Shown: piece by piece, positions 22,782-30,871 of the stretch
Layout of the letters: each line of letters begins with the position of its first letter
How positions within the stretch are numbered: the first letter of the stretch is position 1
Assembly (NCBI GenBank): GCA_019637635.1
Contig: JAHBVI010000077.1
Coordinates: 1-33,059, forward strand
DNA: 33,059 nt
Source: Anaerolineae bacterium
Lineage (GTDB): Bacteria > Chloroflexota > Anaerolineae > Promineifilales > Promineifilaceae
Direction: 5' to 3'
Position numbers and translations under genes: made by a program
The notes under the pieces: model-generated
The model's database searches: none
What the model was told of the DNA's origin: nothing
Seen by the model: the letters and a program-made list of their open reading frames with translations, nothing else

Positions 22782-23909
22782 ATGAAAAACGGCACAAATT
22801 TTGTCCCTGGACTGGAAGGGGTAGTAGCGGCGGAAACACGGTTGAGCCATGTAGATGGCCTGGCGGGTGAATTGATTATCGGCGGCTTTCCGCTGGCGGA
22901 ACTGGCGGCCAACGCCACATTTGAGGAGACGGTCTATTTGCTGTGGCACGGCCGTCTGCCCACCGCCGCCGAACTAACCACCTTCCAGCACAATTTGGCG
23001 GCCTACCGCACCGTCCCCCCGGCCACACTGGCCCTCCTGAAATCCGTCGCCGCCGAAAACGCGCCGACGATGGATGCTTTGCGCATTGGCGCGGGCACAC
23101 TGAGCCTGGGTGTGCCCGACGAGCAGCTGGCCTTTACCATTGTGGCCCGCTTCCCGACCATCGTGGCCGCCTATTGGCGCTACTTGCAAGGGCAGGAACC
23201 GATTGCGCCGCGTGCCGATTTGAGCCATGCGGCCAATTATCTCTACATGCTGACCGGCGAGGCGCCGAGCGCGGCGCGGGTGCGGGGTCTGGAAACGTAC
23301 CTGAATACGGTGGTGGATCATGGACTGAACGCTTCCACCTTTGCGGCGCGGGTGATTATTGCCACCAATTCGGATTTGGTCTCGGCCGTGACCGGGGCGG
23401 TGGGGGCGCTAAAGGGGCCACTGCATGGCGGCGCGCCCGGCCCGGCGCTGGATACGGTGTTTGAAATTGGCAATGTGGCAAATGCGGAACCCGTTCTGCG
23501 CGCCAAACTGGAAGCAGGCGAGCGGCTGATGGGTTTCGGCCACCGCATTTATAAGGTGCGCGATCCCCGCGCCGAGGTGTTGGCGGCGGCGGCGGAGCAG
23601 ATGTTTGCGGCCGATGGCGATATGGCGCTGTATGAACTGGCGAAAGAGGTGGAGGCTACGGCCGTGACCCTCCTGGCGGAATACAAACCAGGCCGTAATC
23701 TGCAAACGAACGTGGAATTTTATACCGCTTTGCTGCTGCACGGGTTGGGGTTGCCAACCGACCTCTTTACCCCCACCTTTGCCATCAGCCGCGCCGCCGG
23801 TTGGATTGCCCATTGTTTGGAGCAGCAGCGCTACGGCCGTCTCATTCGCCCGCAATCCAGCTATATCGGCGAAACCGGCCATATATGGCAGAGATTGGAA
23901 AACCGGTAA
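22782..23909 (+). CDS. Citrate synthase (citrate/2-methylcitrate synthase family)
   Basis: A 375-residue citrate synthase of the short type-I dimer size. It condenses oxaloacetate with acetyl-CoA (or propionyl-CoA) at the start of the TCA or methylcitrate cycle. Landmarks: GLEGVVAAETRLSHVDG at the N-terminus, the first His in VVDHGLNASTFAARV, KGPLHGGAPG, MGFGHRIYKVRDPRA, and the C-terminal site LQTNVEFYTALLL. In that last motif the catalytic Asp of classical enzymes (NVDF) is Glu, read directly from GAA near 23717. Some citrate synthase subfamilies carry Glu there, so activity is still likely. It diverges from the MutS-like gene and converges with the FAD oxidase. Confidence 0.92.
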   Translation: MKNGTNFVPGLEGVVAAETRLSHVDGLAGELIIGGFPLAELAANATFEETVYLLWHGRLPTAAELTTFQHNLAAYRTVPPATLALLKSVAAENAPTMDALRIGAGTLSLGVPDEQLAFTIVARFPTIVAAYWRYLQGQEPIAPRADLSHAANYLYMLTGEAPSAARVRGLETYLNTVVDHGLNASTFAARVIIATNSDLVSAVTGAVGALKGPLHGGAPGPALDTVFEIGNVANAEPVLRAKLEAGERLMGFGHRIYKVRDPRAEVLAAAAEQMFAADGDMALYELAKEVEATAVTLLAEYKPGRNLQTNVEFYTALLLHGLGLPTDLFTPTFAISRAAGWIAHCLEQQRYGRLIRPQSSYIGETGHIWQRLENR

Positions 23910-23950
23910 GGGGTATGGCTCAACCGGAGGGGAGGCTTTAGCCGACCCGT

Positions 23951-25222
23951 TTAAGAAATTAAATCTTTGAAACGATAGTATTGCGCGGCGAAGGGGAGGA
24001 ACCAGGGGCGATTGCGGTAAAAGAAGCGGGTGTCTTCTGGGATTTCCTGGAAGGGGCTGCGGCTGATTTGCCCGGCGAGCAGCTTGCCCACTTCTGTGCC
24101 CACGTAGGTGGCGATGGACAGGCCGTGCCCGCAGTAACCAAAGGCATAATGGATGCCATCCGCCCGGCCAATGTGCGGCATCAGGTCGAAGGTAAGGCCC
24201 AGTTGCCCCGTCCAGGTATGGGTAATGGGCACGTCGGCCAGTTCGGGGAAGGCGTGGTTCATGCTGGCGCGCAGCCGCCGGGCGCTTTCCTGCGGGTCCA
24301 GGTCTACGCTCAGGTTGTTACGGCCGCCCCAGAGCAGACGGCCGTCCGGCGTCAGCCGAAAATAGTGCAAAAAATTCTGCGTGGTGTAAAACATGCGCCC
24401 CTTGGGGCTGAGTTTCTGCTGCTGGTCAGGTGGCAGCGGCTCGGTGACGATGATATAGCTGCCGACGGGGAAGATTTTGGGTTTGAGGGCGGGTACGAGC
24501 CGGTCGGTGTAACCGTTGGTGGCGACCAGGACTTCTCTGGCGTTTACACTGCCATTGCCGGTGTGAACCAGGAAACGGGTGGGCAGTCGTTCGATGCGCT
24601 GCACGTCGGCGTTTTCGCAGAGGTGGGCGCCGTATCGGGTGGCGGCCCGCGCCAGGCCAAAGACGTATTTGGCCGGTTGTAGACCACCGCTGTAGTTATC
24701 GGCCAGACCACCAAAGTAGATACCTGAGCCAATTTCGCTGTGCAAATCGCCGGGGGCGACCAGGGTGGTTTCGTGGCCGAACTCCTCTTTGAGCCAACGA
24801 CTGGACTGTTTCTGGCTTTCAAAGTGGCTGGCTTTGGCCGCCAGGGCGATGTGGCCGTTGCGTTGCCAATCGCAATCAATCTCTTCCTCGCGGACGAGTT
24901 GGTCAATCAGGTCAATGGCATCCAGGGAGGCTTGCCAGAACTGGTGGGCGTAGTCACGGCCGTAAGCCTGGTAGATTTGTTTAATCGGCCGTTTAATCCC
25001 CGGCGTGGCCATGCCCCCATTGCGCGAACTGGCCCCCCAGCCAATGGTGTGCCGCTCTAACACGGCCACCGATGCGCCTGCCTTTGCCAACACCCGCGCC
25101 GCATTTAGGCCGGTATAACCGCTGCCAACAATGGCTACATCTACCTGATCAGGCAGGTTTGCCGCCACCGGCAGATCGGCCGGGCGGGGGAATTGGTCGG
25201 TCCAGAAGGGGGTGGTTTTCAT
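23951..25222 (-). CDS. FAD-dependent oxidoreductase, PuuB-like (DAO family)
   Basis: A 423-residue DAO-family flavoprotein. The N-terminus has the FAD loop VAIVGSGYTGLNAARVLAKAGASVAVLE (about 29-56), followed by GWGASSRNGGMATPG, the usual place for the isoalloxazine contact. The C-terminal motif HTWTGQLGLTFDLMPHIG and YAFGYCGHGLSIAT complete the FAD site. This is typical of gamma-glutamylputrescine oxidase (PuuB) and related amine or amino-acid oxidases. With a class III aminotransferase 74 bases upstream and the polyamine ABC transporter opposite, oxidation of a polyamine or its derivative is the best guess. No PuuA-type glutamylating ligase is present in this window. Confidence 0.88.
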   Translation of the reverse strand: MKTTPFWTDQFPRPADLPVAANLPDQVDVAIVGSGYTGLNAARVLAKAGASVAVLERHTIGWGASSRNGGMATPGIKRPIKQIYQAYGRDYAHQFWQASLDAIDLIDQLVREEEIDCDWQRNGHIALAAKASHFESQKQSSRWLKEEFGHETTLVAPGDLHSEIGSGIYFGGLADNYSGGLQPAKYVFGLARAATRYGAHLCENADVQRIERLPTRFLVHTGNGSVNAREVLVATNGYTDRLVPALKPKIFPVGSYIIVTEPLPPDQQQKLSPKGRMFYTTQNFLHYFRLTPDGRLLWGGRNNLSVDLDPQESARRLRASMNHAFPELADVPITHTWTGQLGLTFDLMPHIGRADGIHYAFGYCGHGLSIATYVGTEVGKLLAGQISRSPFQEIPEDTRFFYRNRPWFLPFAAQYYRFKDLIS

Positions 25223-25223
25223 A

Positions 25224-25299
25224 GAGATTGGGAGATTGGCGATGGGGACACCGCGAGATTGAGAGATTGGAGAGTTGATCTCCTAATCTCCCAATCTCA
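25224..25299. repeat. GGAGATT-type inverted repeat
   Basis: Left arm GAGATTGGGAGATTGG and further GAGATT copies; right arm GATCTCCTAATCTCCC and CAATCTC. It occupies the whole gap between the aminotransferase stop and the oxidase start. Confidence 0.85.
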
Positions 25300-26613
25300 T
25301 TTCCCTAACACATGCTTCAACCCATCTTCAAACACCTGCAAGGTGGTCGCCGCGTTTTCTTCGGTGTGGTCGGAGCAGAGGAAGTACGGTTCCAGGCCAT
25401 CGGCTTCGGGTAAGACGCCGTGCTCGATCATGTAGCGGGTGATCTCTTCGTACATGTCCCAATCGGCTTTGTGCAGGTCGCGCCAGTCGTACATTGGTTC
25501 ATCGGTCATCAGGGCGTAGCCGAACATGGCGGGTACGCCGTTGATGACGTGAGGTACGTTGTGGCGGGTGAGAATTTCATGGTAGCCATCCATGATCATC
25601 CGGCCTACCTTCTCGATTTTGGGAAAAACCTGGCCGGTGGCCATATATTCCAGCACCGCATCGGCCGCAGCCGTAGAGACCGTATTGCCGGTATAGGTGC
25701 CACCCTGGAACACTTTACCGGGGGCGATGTTCATTAAAATCTCGCGTTTGCCACCTATGGCGGCGATAGGATAGCCGTTGCCGAGGGCTTTGGCATAGGT
25801 GGAGAGATCGGGAATGACGCCAAATGCTTCCCGCGCACCGCCGGCCGCAATGCGGAAGCCGGTTTTTACTTCGTCAAAGATAAGCATGATGCCGTATTGA
25901 TCACATTGTTCGCGCACAAATTCCAGGAAGCCGGGGCGGGGCATGATGGCGTTGCCGTTGCCCAAGATGGGTTCCATGATGATGGTGGCTACCTGGTCAC
26001 CTTTTTCTTGCAGGAAGTCGCCCAGGATTTCTACGTCGTTGAAAGGGAGTACCTGAATGAGGTCGCGCATGACTTCGGGGATGCCCCAACTCATTTTGTA
26101 GGCGGTGGGGCGCTGGCGGTTGCCCACTTTTTCGGGGTTGCCGCCGGCCGTTGACCAGAGTGTGTAGTCGTGTGCGCCGTGGTAGCTGCCTTCAAATTTG
26201 ACGACCAGGTCGCGCCCGGTGTAGCCACGCGCCAGGCGTAGGGCGTGCATGGTACATTCGGAGCCGGTGTTGGTCAGGCGTACCATTTCCACGCCAGGCA
26301 CCATGTCTATGATGCGTTCGGCAACTTTGACTTCCAATTCCTGGGTGGAGGCAAAGCTGATGCCGTGATCAATGGCGGCTTTGACACGGCCGTTGACGAA
26401 CGGGTCGGTGTGTCCCAGGATGATGGGGCCAAAGCCGAGGCGGTAATCTATGTATTTACGGCCGTCAAAATCAAATACATATTGATCTTGCGCGTCAGCC
26501 ACGACGGGCGTATTGTAATCGTCGTGGTAGCGGAAGTTGGAGTTGACGCCATAGGGCAATACCTTTTTGGCGCGTTCAAAAAATTCGTGGGATTTGGGGC
26601 CTTGGTAGGGCAT
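25297..26613 (-). CDS. Class III aminotransferase (glutamate-1-semialdehyde aminomutase-like)
   Basis: A 438-residue PLP enzyme of aminotransferase class III. Visible are the start KKVLPYGVNSNFR, RLTNTGSECTMHALRLAR (phosphate/cofactor contacts), FEGSYHGAHDY, IFDEVKTGFR with the PLP-ring Asp, and the Schiff-base Lys in STYAKALGNGYPIAAIGG. The N-terminal style is GSA-aminomutase-like, but no other tetrapyrrole gene is near. Position beside a PuuB-like oxidase, an Lrp regulator and potABCD suggests transamination of a polyamine-derived amine or amino aldehyde; the exact substrate is not readable. Divergent from the Lrp-type regulator. Confidence 0.88.
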   Translation of the reverse strand: MPYQGPKSHEFFERAKKVLPYGVNSNFRYHDDYNTPVVADAQDQYVFDFDGRKYIDYRLGFGPIILGHTDPFVNGRVKAAIDHGISFASTQELEVKVAERIIDMVPGVEMVRLTNTGSECTMHALRLARGYTGRDLVVKFEGSYHGAHDYTLWSTAGGNPEKVGNRQRPTAYKMSWGIPEVMRDLIQVLPFNDVEILGDFLQEKGDQVATIIMEPILGNGNAIMPRPGFLEFVREQCDQYGIMLIFDEVKTGFRIAAGGAREAFGVIPDLSTYAKALGNGYPIAAIGGKREILMNIAPGKVFQGGTYTGNTVSTAAADAVLEYMATGQVFPKIEKVGRMIMDGYHEILTRHNVPHVINGVPAMFGYALMTDEPMYDWRDLHKADWDMYEEITRYMIEHGVLPEADGLEPYFLCSDHTEENAATTLQVFEDGLKHVLGK

Positions 26614-26628
26614 GGGATTTCTCCGTGA

Positions 26629-26676
26629 TCCGGTATCGGTGGCCGGTTATCGGTAATCGGTAATCGGTTGGCCGAT
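26629..26676. repeat. GTAATCG heptad repeat upstream of the aminotransferase
   Basis: Heptads around GTTATCG, GTAATCG, GTAATCG and GTTGGCC lie in the aminotransferase leader, between its start and the operator-like sites. Confidence 0.8.
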
Positions 26677-26695
26677 GGCGGATGTGATTTGGTCA

Positions 26696-26769
26696 ATTAC
26701 GAAATTCGTAATAAAATGATAGTTGACTCCGAATATCGTAGGGATTTGGAGAATAATACCGAAAAATCG
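26696..26769. promoter_or_regulatory. Three phased operator-like sites for the Lrp/AsnC regulator
   Basis: ATTACGAAATTCGTAAT (26696-26712) is a perfect 17-base palindrome. Two related sites follow: CGAATATCG (26730-26738) and CGAAAAATCG (26760-26769), each followed by TA. Centres are about 30 bp apart, close to three helical turns, placing them on one DNA face. They lie in the divergent spacer, just upstream of the Lrp-type gene; autoregulation and control of the aminotransferase are inferred. Confidence 0.65.
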
Positions 26770-26786
26770 TAATGGTGGCAAGAGGA

Positions 26787-27248
26787 ATGGATAATTTAGA
26801 TATTGCGATTATTGAACAGTTGCAGCGCGACGGCCGTAAGCCGTTTACGGAGATTGCCAAAGAATTAAATGTGACTGAGGGGACAGTGCGCAACCGGGTG
26901 GGGCGGTTGGTGGAAAGCCAGGCGCTGCAAATTATTGGCGTCATTGATCCCCACAAAATTGGGTATGATGCGCCGGCCTGGATCGGGGTGACGGTGCAGG
27001 CGCCTTACCTGGAACAGGCGGCCATAGACATTGCCGCCCTACCGGAAGTCAGTTATCTTATTATGGTTTCCGGGGAGTATGATTTAATCGTCGAAGTTCT
27101 TTGCAGAAATCGGGAACATCTGGCATCATTCTTGCGTGACAACTTGCAGAATGTGGTGGGCGTACAGCGCACCCAAACCTTTTTTATTTTGCATACTTAC
27201 AAAATGGCGCACGGGGCGCGGCCTGTGTTAGTGAGCAGTAAGCTCTGA
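26787..27248 (+). CDS. Lrp/AsnC-family transcriptional regulator
   Basis: I prefer the ATG at 26787 (MDNLDIAIIEQLQRDGR), which has AGAGGA directly upstream and matches the family start; an ATG at 26772 would add MVARG. The 153-residue protein has the N-terminal winged helix (FTEIAKELNVTEGTVRNRVGRLVES) and the C-terminal RAM (AsnC ligand) domain (IGVTVQAPYLEQAAIDIAALPEV...GEYDLIVEVLC). Such proteins form octamers that wrap DNA and respond to amino acids or related molecules. It precedes potABCD by 69 bases and diverges from the aminotransferase. The last residues (VSSKL) and stop are in a junction repeat. Confidence 0.9.
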   Translation: MDNLDIAIIEQLQRDGRKPFTEIAKELNVTEGTVRNRVGRLVESQALQIIGVIDPHKIGYDAPAWIGVTVQAPYLEQAAIDIAALPEVSYLIMVSGEYDLIVEVLCRNREHLASFLRDNLQNVVGVQRTQTFFILHTYKMAHGARPVLVSSKL

Positions 27249-27301
27249 GCAGTAATCAGCGGCAAAAACACTGTTAACTGTTGACTGCTAACTGCTCACT
27301 G
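27231..27301. repeat. CTGTTAA heptad inverted repeat
   Basis: On the right side CTGTTAA, CTGTTGA, CTGCTAA and CTGCTCA run at exact 7-bp spacing; the outer GTGAGCAGT (27231-27239) is the reverse complement of 27291-27299. The stop of the Lrp gene (27246-27248) is inside. Confidence 0.87.
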
Positions 27302-27317
27302 AAACGGAGGAGAGGGA

Positions 27318-28526
27318 TTGGGAAAAACACCTGAGCATCATGGTTCGGTAGCGGTGGGGGTAGTTGATGTCACGAAGCGGTTTGGGGAGTTTACGGCCGT
27401 AGATAACATCTCAATAGATATACGCGATGGCGAGTTTTTTTCTATGCTGGGGCCAAGCGGCTGTGGCAAGACGACGACGCTGCGCATGATTGCCGGTTTT
27501 GAGCAGCCGTCTCTGGGTGAAATTCTCATTCACGGGCAGCCGGTCGCCGGGATTCCTGCTTATAAACGTCCGGTCAATACCGTCTTCCAAAATTATGCCC
27601 TCTTCCCGCACATGACGGTGGCCCAAAATGTGGCTTTTGGTCTGGAAATGAAAAAGACGCCGAAAGCAGAAATTGAACGGCGTGTAGGCGATGTACTGGA
27701 ACTGGTGCGGCTGCCCCATTTGCGCGACCGCCGTCCCAAGCAGCTTTCCGGGGGGCAGCAGCAGCGTATTGCCCTGGCGCGGGCGCTGGTAAATAAACCA
27801 GAGGTGCTGCTGTTGGATGAGCCGTTGGGGGCGCTGGATTTGAAGCTGCGCAAAGCGATGCAGTTGGAACTGAAACAAATTCAGTCGGAAGTGGGCATTA
27901 CCTTCATCTATGTGACGCATGATCAGGAGGAGGCGCTGACGATGTCTGATCGCATTGCGGTGATGGATGCGGGCATTGTGCAGCAGGTGGGCGCGCCCCG
28001 CGAGATTTATGAACATCCCCAGAACCGGTTTGTGGCCGATTTTATCGGCGAGACGAATTTTGTAACCGGCAAGGTGGCCGAATTGGGACACTTCACCGCG
28101 ATTGATTTGGGTGGGTTGGTGGTGTTGGGTACGGCCGACGGCCGTGACCTGACCGTTGGCGAAGAAATCACCCTGGCTATCCGCCCGGAGAAGATTAACC
28201 TCTACCCCACGGGTGAGGTGGATGTGATGAAGGCGGGGGTGGATGTGGATGAAATTGAGCAGTTGTTTGGTGGGCAAATCCCGGACAAAAAGATTGACAT
28301 GCGCGAATGGCTGGCGACGGAGCAAAATAATGTGGTGGTAGACGGCCGTATCCAGGAAGCGATCTACATTGGCACCGACACCCGCTATCGCGTGGCGCTG
28401 GCTAACGACGCCAGCATTTTTGTGCGTGTGCAAAACTTTGGCTCCCGCTACGATCAGGTTTTTGATACCGGCAGCACGGTTTATGTCCATTGGGCTGCGG
28501 AAAATGCGCAGGTGTTGACGGAGTAG
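27318..28526 (+). CDS. potA: Spermidine/putrescine ABC transporter ATP-binding protein
   Basis: TTG start at 27318 after GGAGGAGAGG. The 402-residue ATPase has Walker A GPSGCGKTT (45-53), the Q-loop (QNYALF), signature LSGGQQQR (143-150), Walker B LLLDEP (164-169) and switch His201. A C-terminal TOBE domain follows. Between the TOBE strands (after AIRPEKINLYP, about 299-339) there is an acidic insert of about 40 residues (VDVDEIEQLFGGQIPDKK...) that PotA proteins usually lack. It powers import of polyamines with potB, potC and potD downstream. No other candidate function is as likely, given the PotD-like receptor. Confidence 0.93.
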   Translation: MGKTPEHHGSVAVGVVDVTKRFGEFTAVDNISIDIRDGEFFSMLGPSGCGKTTTLRMIAGFEQPSLGEILIHGQPVAGIPAYKRPVNTVFQNYALFPHMTVAQNVAFGLEMKKTPKAEIERRVGDVLELVRLPHLRDRRPKQLSGGQQQRIALARALVNKPEVLLLDEPLGALDLKLRKAMQLELKQIQSEVGITFIYVTHDQEEALTMSDRIAVMDAGIVQQVGAPREIYEHPQNRFVADFIGETNFVTGKVAELGHFTAIDLGGLVVLGTADGRDLTVGEEITLAIRPEKINLYPTGEVDVMKAGVDVDEIEQLFGGQIPDKKIDMREWLATEQNNVVVDGRIQEAIYIGTDTRYRVALANDASIFVRVQNFGSRYDQVFDTGSTVYVHWAAENAQVLTE

Positions 28527-28529
28527 CCC

Positions 28530-28599
28530 GTTACCCGTAATCCGTAATCCGTAAGCCGACTTTGGGGATCAGATTACGGTTCACGGCTTACGGATTACG
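28530..28599. repeat. GTAATCC heptad inverted repeat between potA and potB
   Basis: CGTAATCCGTAAGCCG (28543-28558) is the exact reverse complement of 28584-28599, with further heptads on the left. A 16-bp stem inside the operon may protect or partly terminate the mRNA. It ends 15 bases before the potB ATG. Confidence 0.88.
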
Positions 28600-28614
28600 A
28601 ACTCAAGAGGGATC

Positions 28615-29967
28615 ATGGCACTCTCTACCACAGAAGAACAAACAGCGGCGCCACCCCGTGTGGTGATGGAAGCGGGTATAGACCCCTTGTGGAAAATGGC
28701 GGCGTATGTGTCATTGGGCGGGGCGGCGTTGTGGGCTTTTTTGTTGTTCCGTTGGATGACATTTAGCGCGTTTAGTTGGACGCCGCTGGGGGCGGAACTG
28801 GCGTTGACTAACTGGCCGCCTGTTTTGCCCTATGTCATCTACGGCGGGTTATTCGCAGCCGATCTGGTGGTGGGGGTGGGGCTGCTGCGGGGGATGAAGT
28901 GGGCGCGCGTGACGGGGTTGGTCACGGCCGTGCTTGCCATCCTCCTTGCCTTCACCTACTTTGCCCTACTGCGTGAATTTTGGGGCGCCACTGTCATTCT
29001 GGCGCTGGCGCTCTTTAAGCTCTTGCTGCTTACCCGCCAGGTAGGCTGGTCACTGGCTTATCCGGCAGCATTCTGGTTGGGCATATTCTTTATTACCCCC
29101 ATGATCATCGTCTTTATCGTCAGTTTGGGCGAACGTACCCGTTTAGGAACGGTCGCTTACCCGCCGTTTGAACTGAACAATATCGGCATTTACTTCAACG
29201 ACTACATACGCTTTTTCAGCCGGATTAGTGGGGAATTTATCTATTTGCGCATCTTCGCCCGGTCGGTGTGGATTGCCATCCTCAACACCATCATTTGTCT
29301 GGTAGTCGGTTATCCCTTTGCTTACTGGATTGCCCGCCAGCCTAAACAGTATCGCGGCATGCTCATTTTCCTGGTGATGATCCCCTTCTGGACGAATTTT
29401 TTGGTGCGTACTTATGCCTGGATATTGATTTTGCGTGATTCCGGCCCTATCAACAATTTTTGGACGATTACGTTACACCAGCAGGCCCTGATGTTGGCCG
29501 ACAACTCCGCATTTTTTACCTGGCTGGCTGAAGTCACCTCGCGCAAACTGCCGCTGCTGTTCAACCAACCGGCGGTGATGATGGGGCTCTTTTATGGCTT
29601 CTTGCCGTTTATGATCTTGCCACTGTACAGCAATTTGGAGCAGTTAGATTGGAATCTGTTAGAGGCGGCGGCCGATCTGGGCGCCAATGCCCGGCAAAGT
29701 TTTCTCCGTATCTTGCTGCCGCTTTCCATGCCGGGCATTGTGGCCGGTTCGGTGATTGTGTTCATCCCTTCATTGGGGGCATACGTAACGCCCGACCTGA
29801 TGGGTGGGGCAAAAGTCTCGTTGTTGGGCAACCTGCTGCAACAGCAATTTATGACGGTGCGTAACTGGCCGTTTGGTTCAGCCATTGGTTTCATTATGAT
29901 GGCTATTATGCTGGCGGCGACGCTGGTTTATTTCCGCACGCTGGCGAAGAATCAGCAAATGACGTAA
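28615..29967 (+). CDS. potB: Polyamine ABC transporter permease with extra N-terminal membrane domain
   Basis: A 450-residue permease, about 150 residues longer than usual PotB. Residues about 28-140 form four extra membrane segments (around 28-46, 70-90, 98-120, 124-140) before the PotB core begins with WSLAYPAAFWLGIFFITPMIIVFIVSLGE. The core has the expected membrane segments and the EAA loop EAAADLGANARQSFLRILLPL (near 349-369) that docks on PotA. The N-terminal module is of unknown function; I read no stop or frameshift separating it. Probable TM1 partner of PotC in polyamine uptake. Confidence 0.92.
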   Translation: MALSTTEEQTAAPPRVVMEAGIDPLWKMAAYVSLGGAALWAFLLFRWMTFSAFSWTPLGAELALTNWPPVLPYVIYGGLFAADLVVGVGLLRGMKWARVTGLVTAVLAILLAFTYFALLREFWGATVILALALFKLLLLTRQVGWSLAYPAAFWLGIFFITPMIIVFIVSLGERTRLGTVAYPPFELNNIGIYFNDYIRFFSRISGEFIYLRIFARSVWIAILNTIICLVVGYPFAYWIARQPKQYRGMLIFLVMIPFWTNFLVRTYAWILILRDSGPINNFWTITLHQQALMLADNSAFFTWLAEVTSRKLPLLFNQPAVMMGLFYGFLPFMILPLYSNLEQLDWNLLEAAADLGANARQSFLRILLPLSMPGIVAGSVIVFIPSLGAYVTPDLMGGAKVSLLGNLLQQQFMTVRNWPFGSAIGFIMMAIMLAATLVYFRTLAKNQQMT

Positions 29968-29999
29968 TCCGTCATTCGTAATCCGAAGTCCGACTTCGG
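29961..29999. repeat. Short repeat and hairpin between potB and potC
   Basis: GTAATCC-type heptads resume, followed by CCGAAGT/ACTTCGG (29983-29999) with a 3-base loop. It fills the potB-potC gap. Confidence 0.7.
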
Positions 30000-30016
30000 G
30001 TTTTGGACAGTAAATA

Positions 30017-30859
30017 ATGAGTACAATAACGACTTCTCCCCCCAAGCCAGCCAATCTGGTAAAGCCGCGCCCAAGACGGGAACGGGGCACGGCCGTGCGC
30101 GGCCGTTTGCTCACCTGGTTTGCCTACAGCATCTTTTTGTTCCTCTACCTGCCCATTCTCATCCTGGTCATCTACTCCTTCAACGCCAACAAGGTGGTGG
30201 GGGTGTGGACCGGTTTCACCACCGATTGGTATCGGGTACTTTTCAATAACCAGGCGATGATCAGCGCCTTCAAGGTGAGCATGTGGGTAGCCACCTGGTC
30301 TACGCTGATCAGTACCGTTTTGGGTACGCTGGCGGCTATTTCGTTGGAGCGGTATCGTTATCGGGGCAAACTGCCCTTCGACGCCGTGATGTATCTGCCC
30401 ATCATCATCCCCGATATTGTCATGGCGCTGTCGGCGCTGCTCTTCTTTGTGATTGTAGCTATCCCCCTCAGCCGGTATACCATTCTCATCGCCCATGTCG
30501 CCTTCAACATCTCCTTTGTGGCTGTTATTGTGCGGTCGCGGCTGGCCGATATGGACCGCAATTTGGAGGAAGCGGCGGCCGACCTGGGGGCAAATGAATG
30601 GACGGCTTTTCGCCGGGTTACGCTGCCGCTGCTCATGCCGGCTATTGTTTCCGGGGCGCTGCTGGCTTTCACACTGTCGCTGGATGATTTTGTGATCACC
30701 TTTTTTGTGTCTGGGCCGGGGTCAACCACGCTCCCGGTGCGGGTATACTCTATGATTAAATTTGGTGTGACGCCGGAGGTTAACGCCATCTCCACGCTCA
30801 TGCTGTTGGGATCAACGTTTTTAGTGGTCTTGTCGCTGGTATTACAGCGTAGATCGTAA
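30017..30859 (+). CDS. potC: Polyamine ABC transporter permease
   Basis: A 280-residue MetI-like permease with a basic, Pro-rich N-terminus, then about six membrane segments from AYSIFLFLYLPILILVIYSFN. The EAA loop EEAAADLGANEWTAFRRVTLPL (near 184-205) is intact, and the C-terminal LSLDDFVITFFVSGPGSTTLPV is characteristic of PotC. It pairs with PotB in the transport channel. 12 bases separate its stop from potD. Confidence 0.94.
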   Translation: MSTITTSPPKPANLVKPRPRRERGTAVRGRLLTWFAYSIFLFLYLPILILVIYSFNANKVVGVWTGFTTDWYRVLFNNQAMISAFKVSMWVATWSTLISTVLGTLAAISLERYRYRGKLPFDAVMYLPIIIPDIVMALSALLFFVIVAIPLSRYTILIAHVAFNISFVAVIVRSRLADMDRNLEEAAADLGANEWTAFRRVTLPLLMPAIVSGALLAFTLSLDDFVITFFVSGPGSTTLPVRVYSMIKFGVTPEVNAISTLMLLGSTFLVVLSLVLQRRS

Positions 30860-30871
30860 CGGAGGAAAAAG

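Noticed and set aside
27411..28490. Long minus-strand frame opposite potA
   Set aside because: The plus strand has every ABC ATPase motif; the antisense product resembles nothing.
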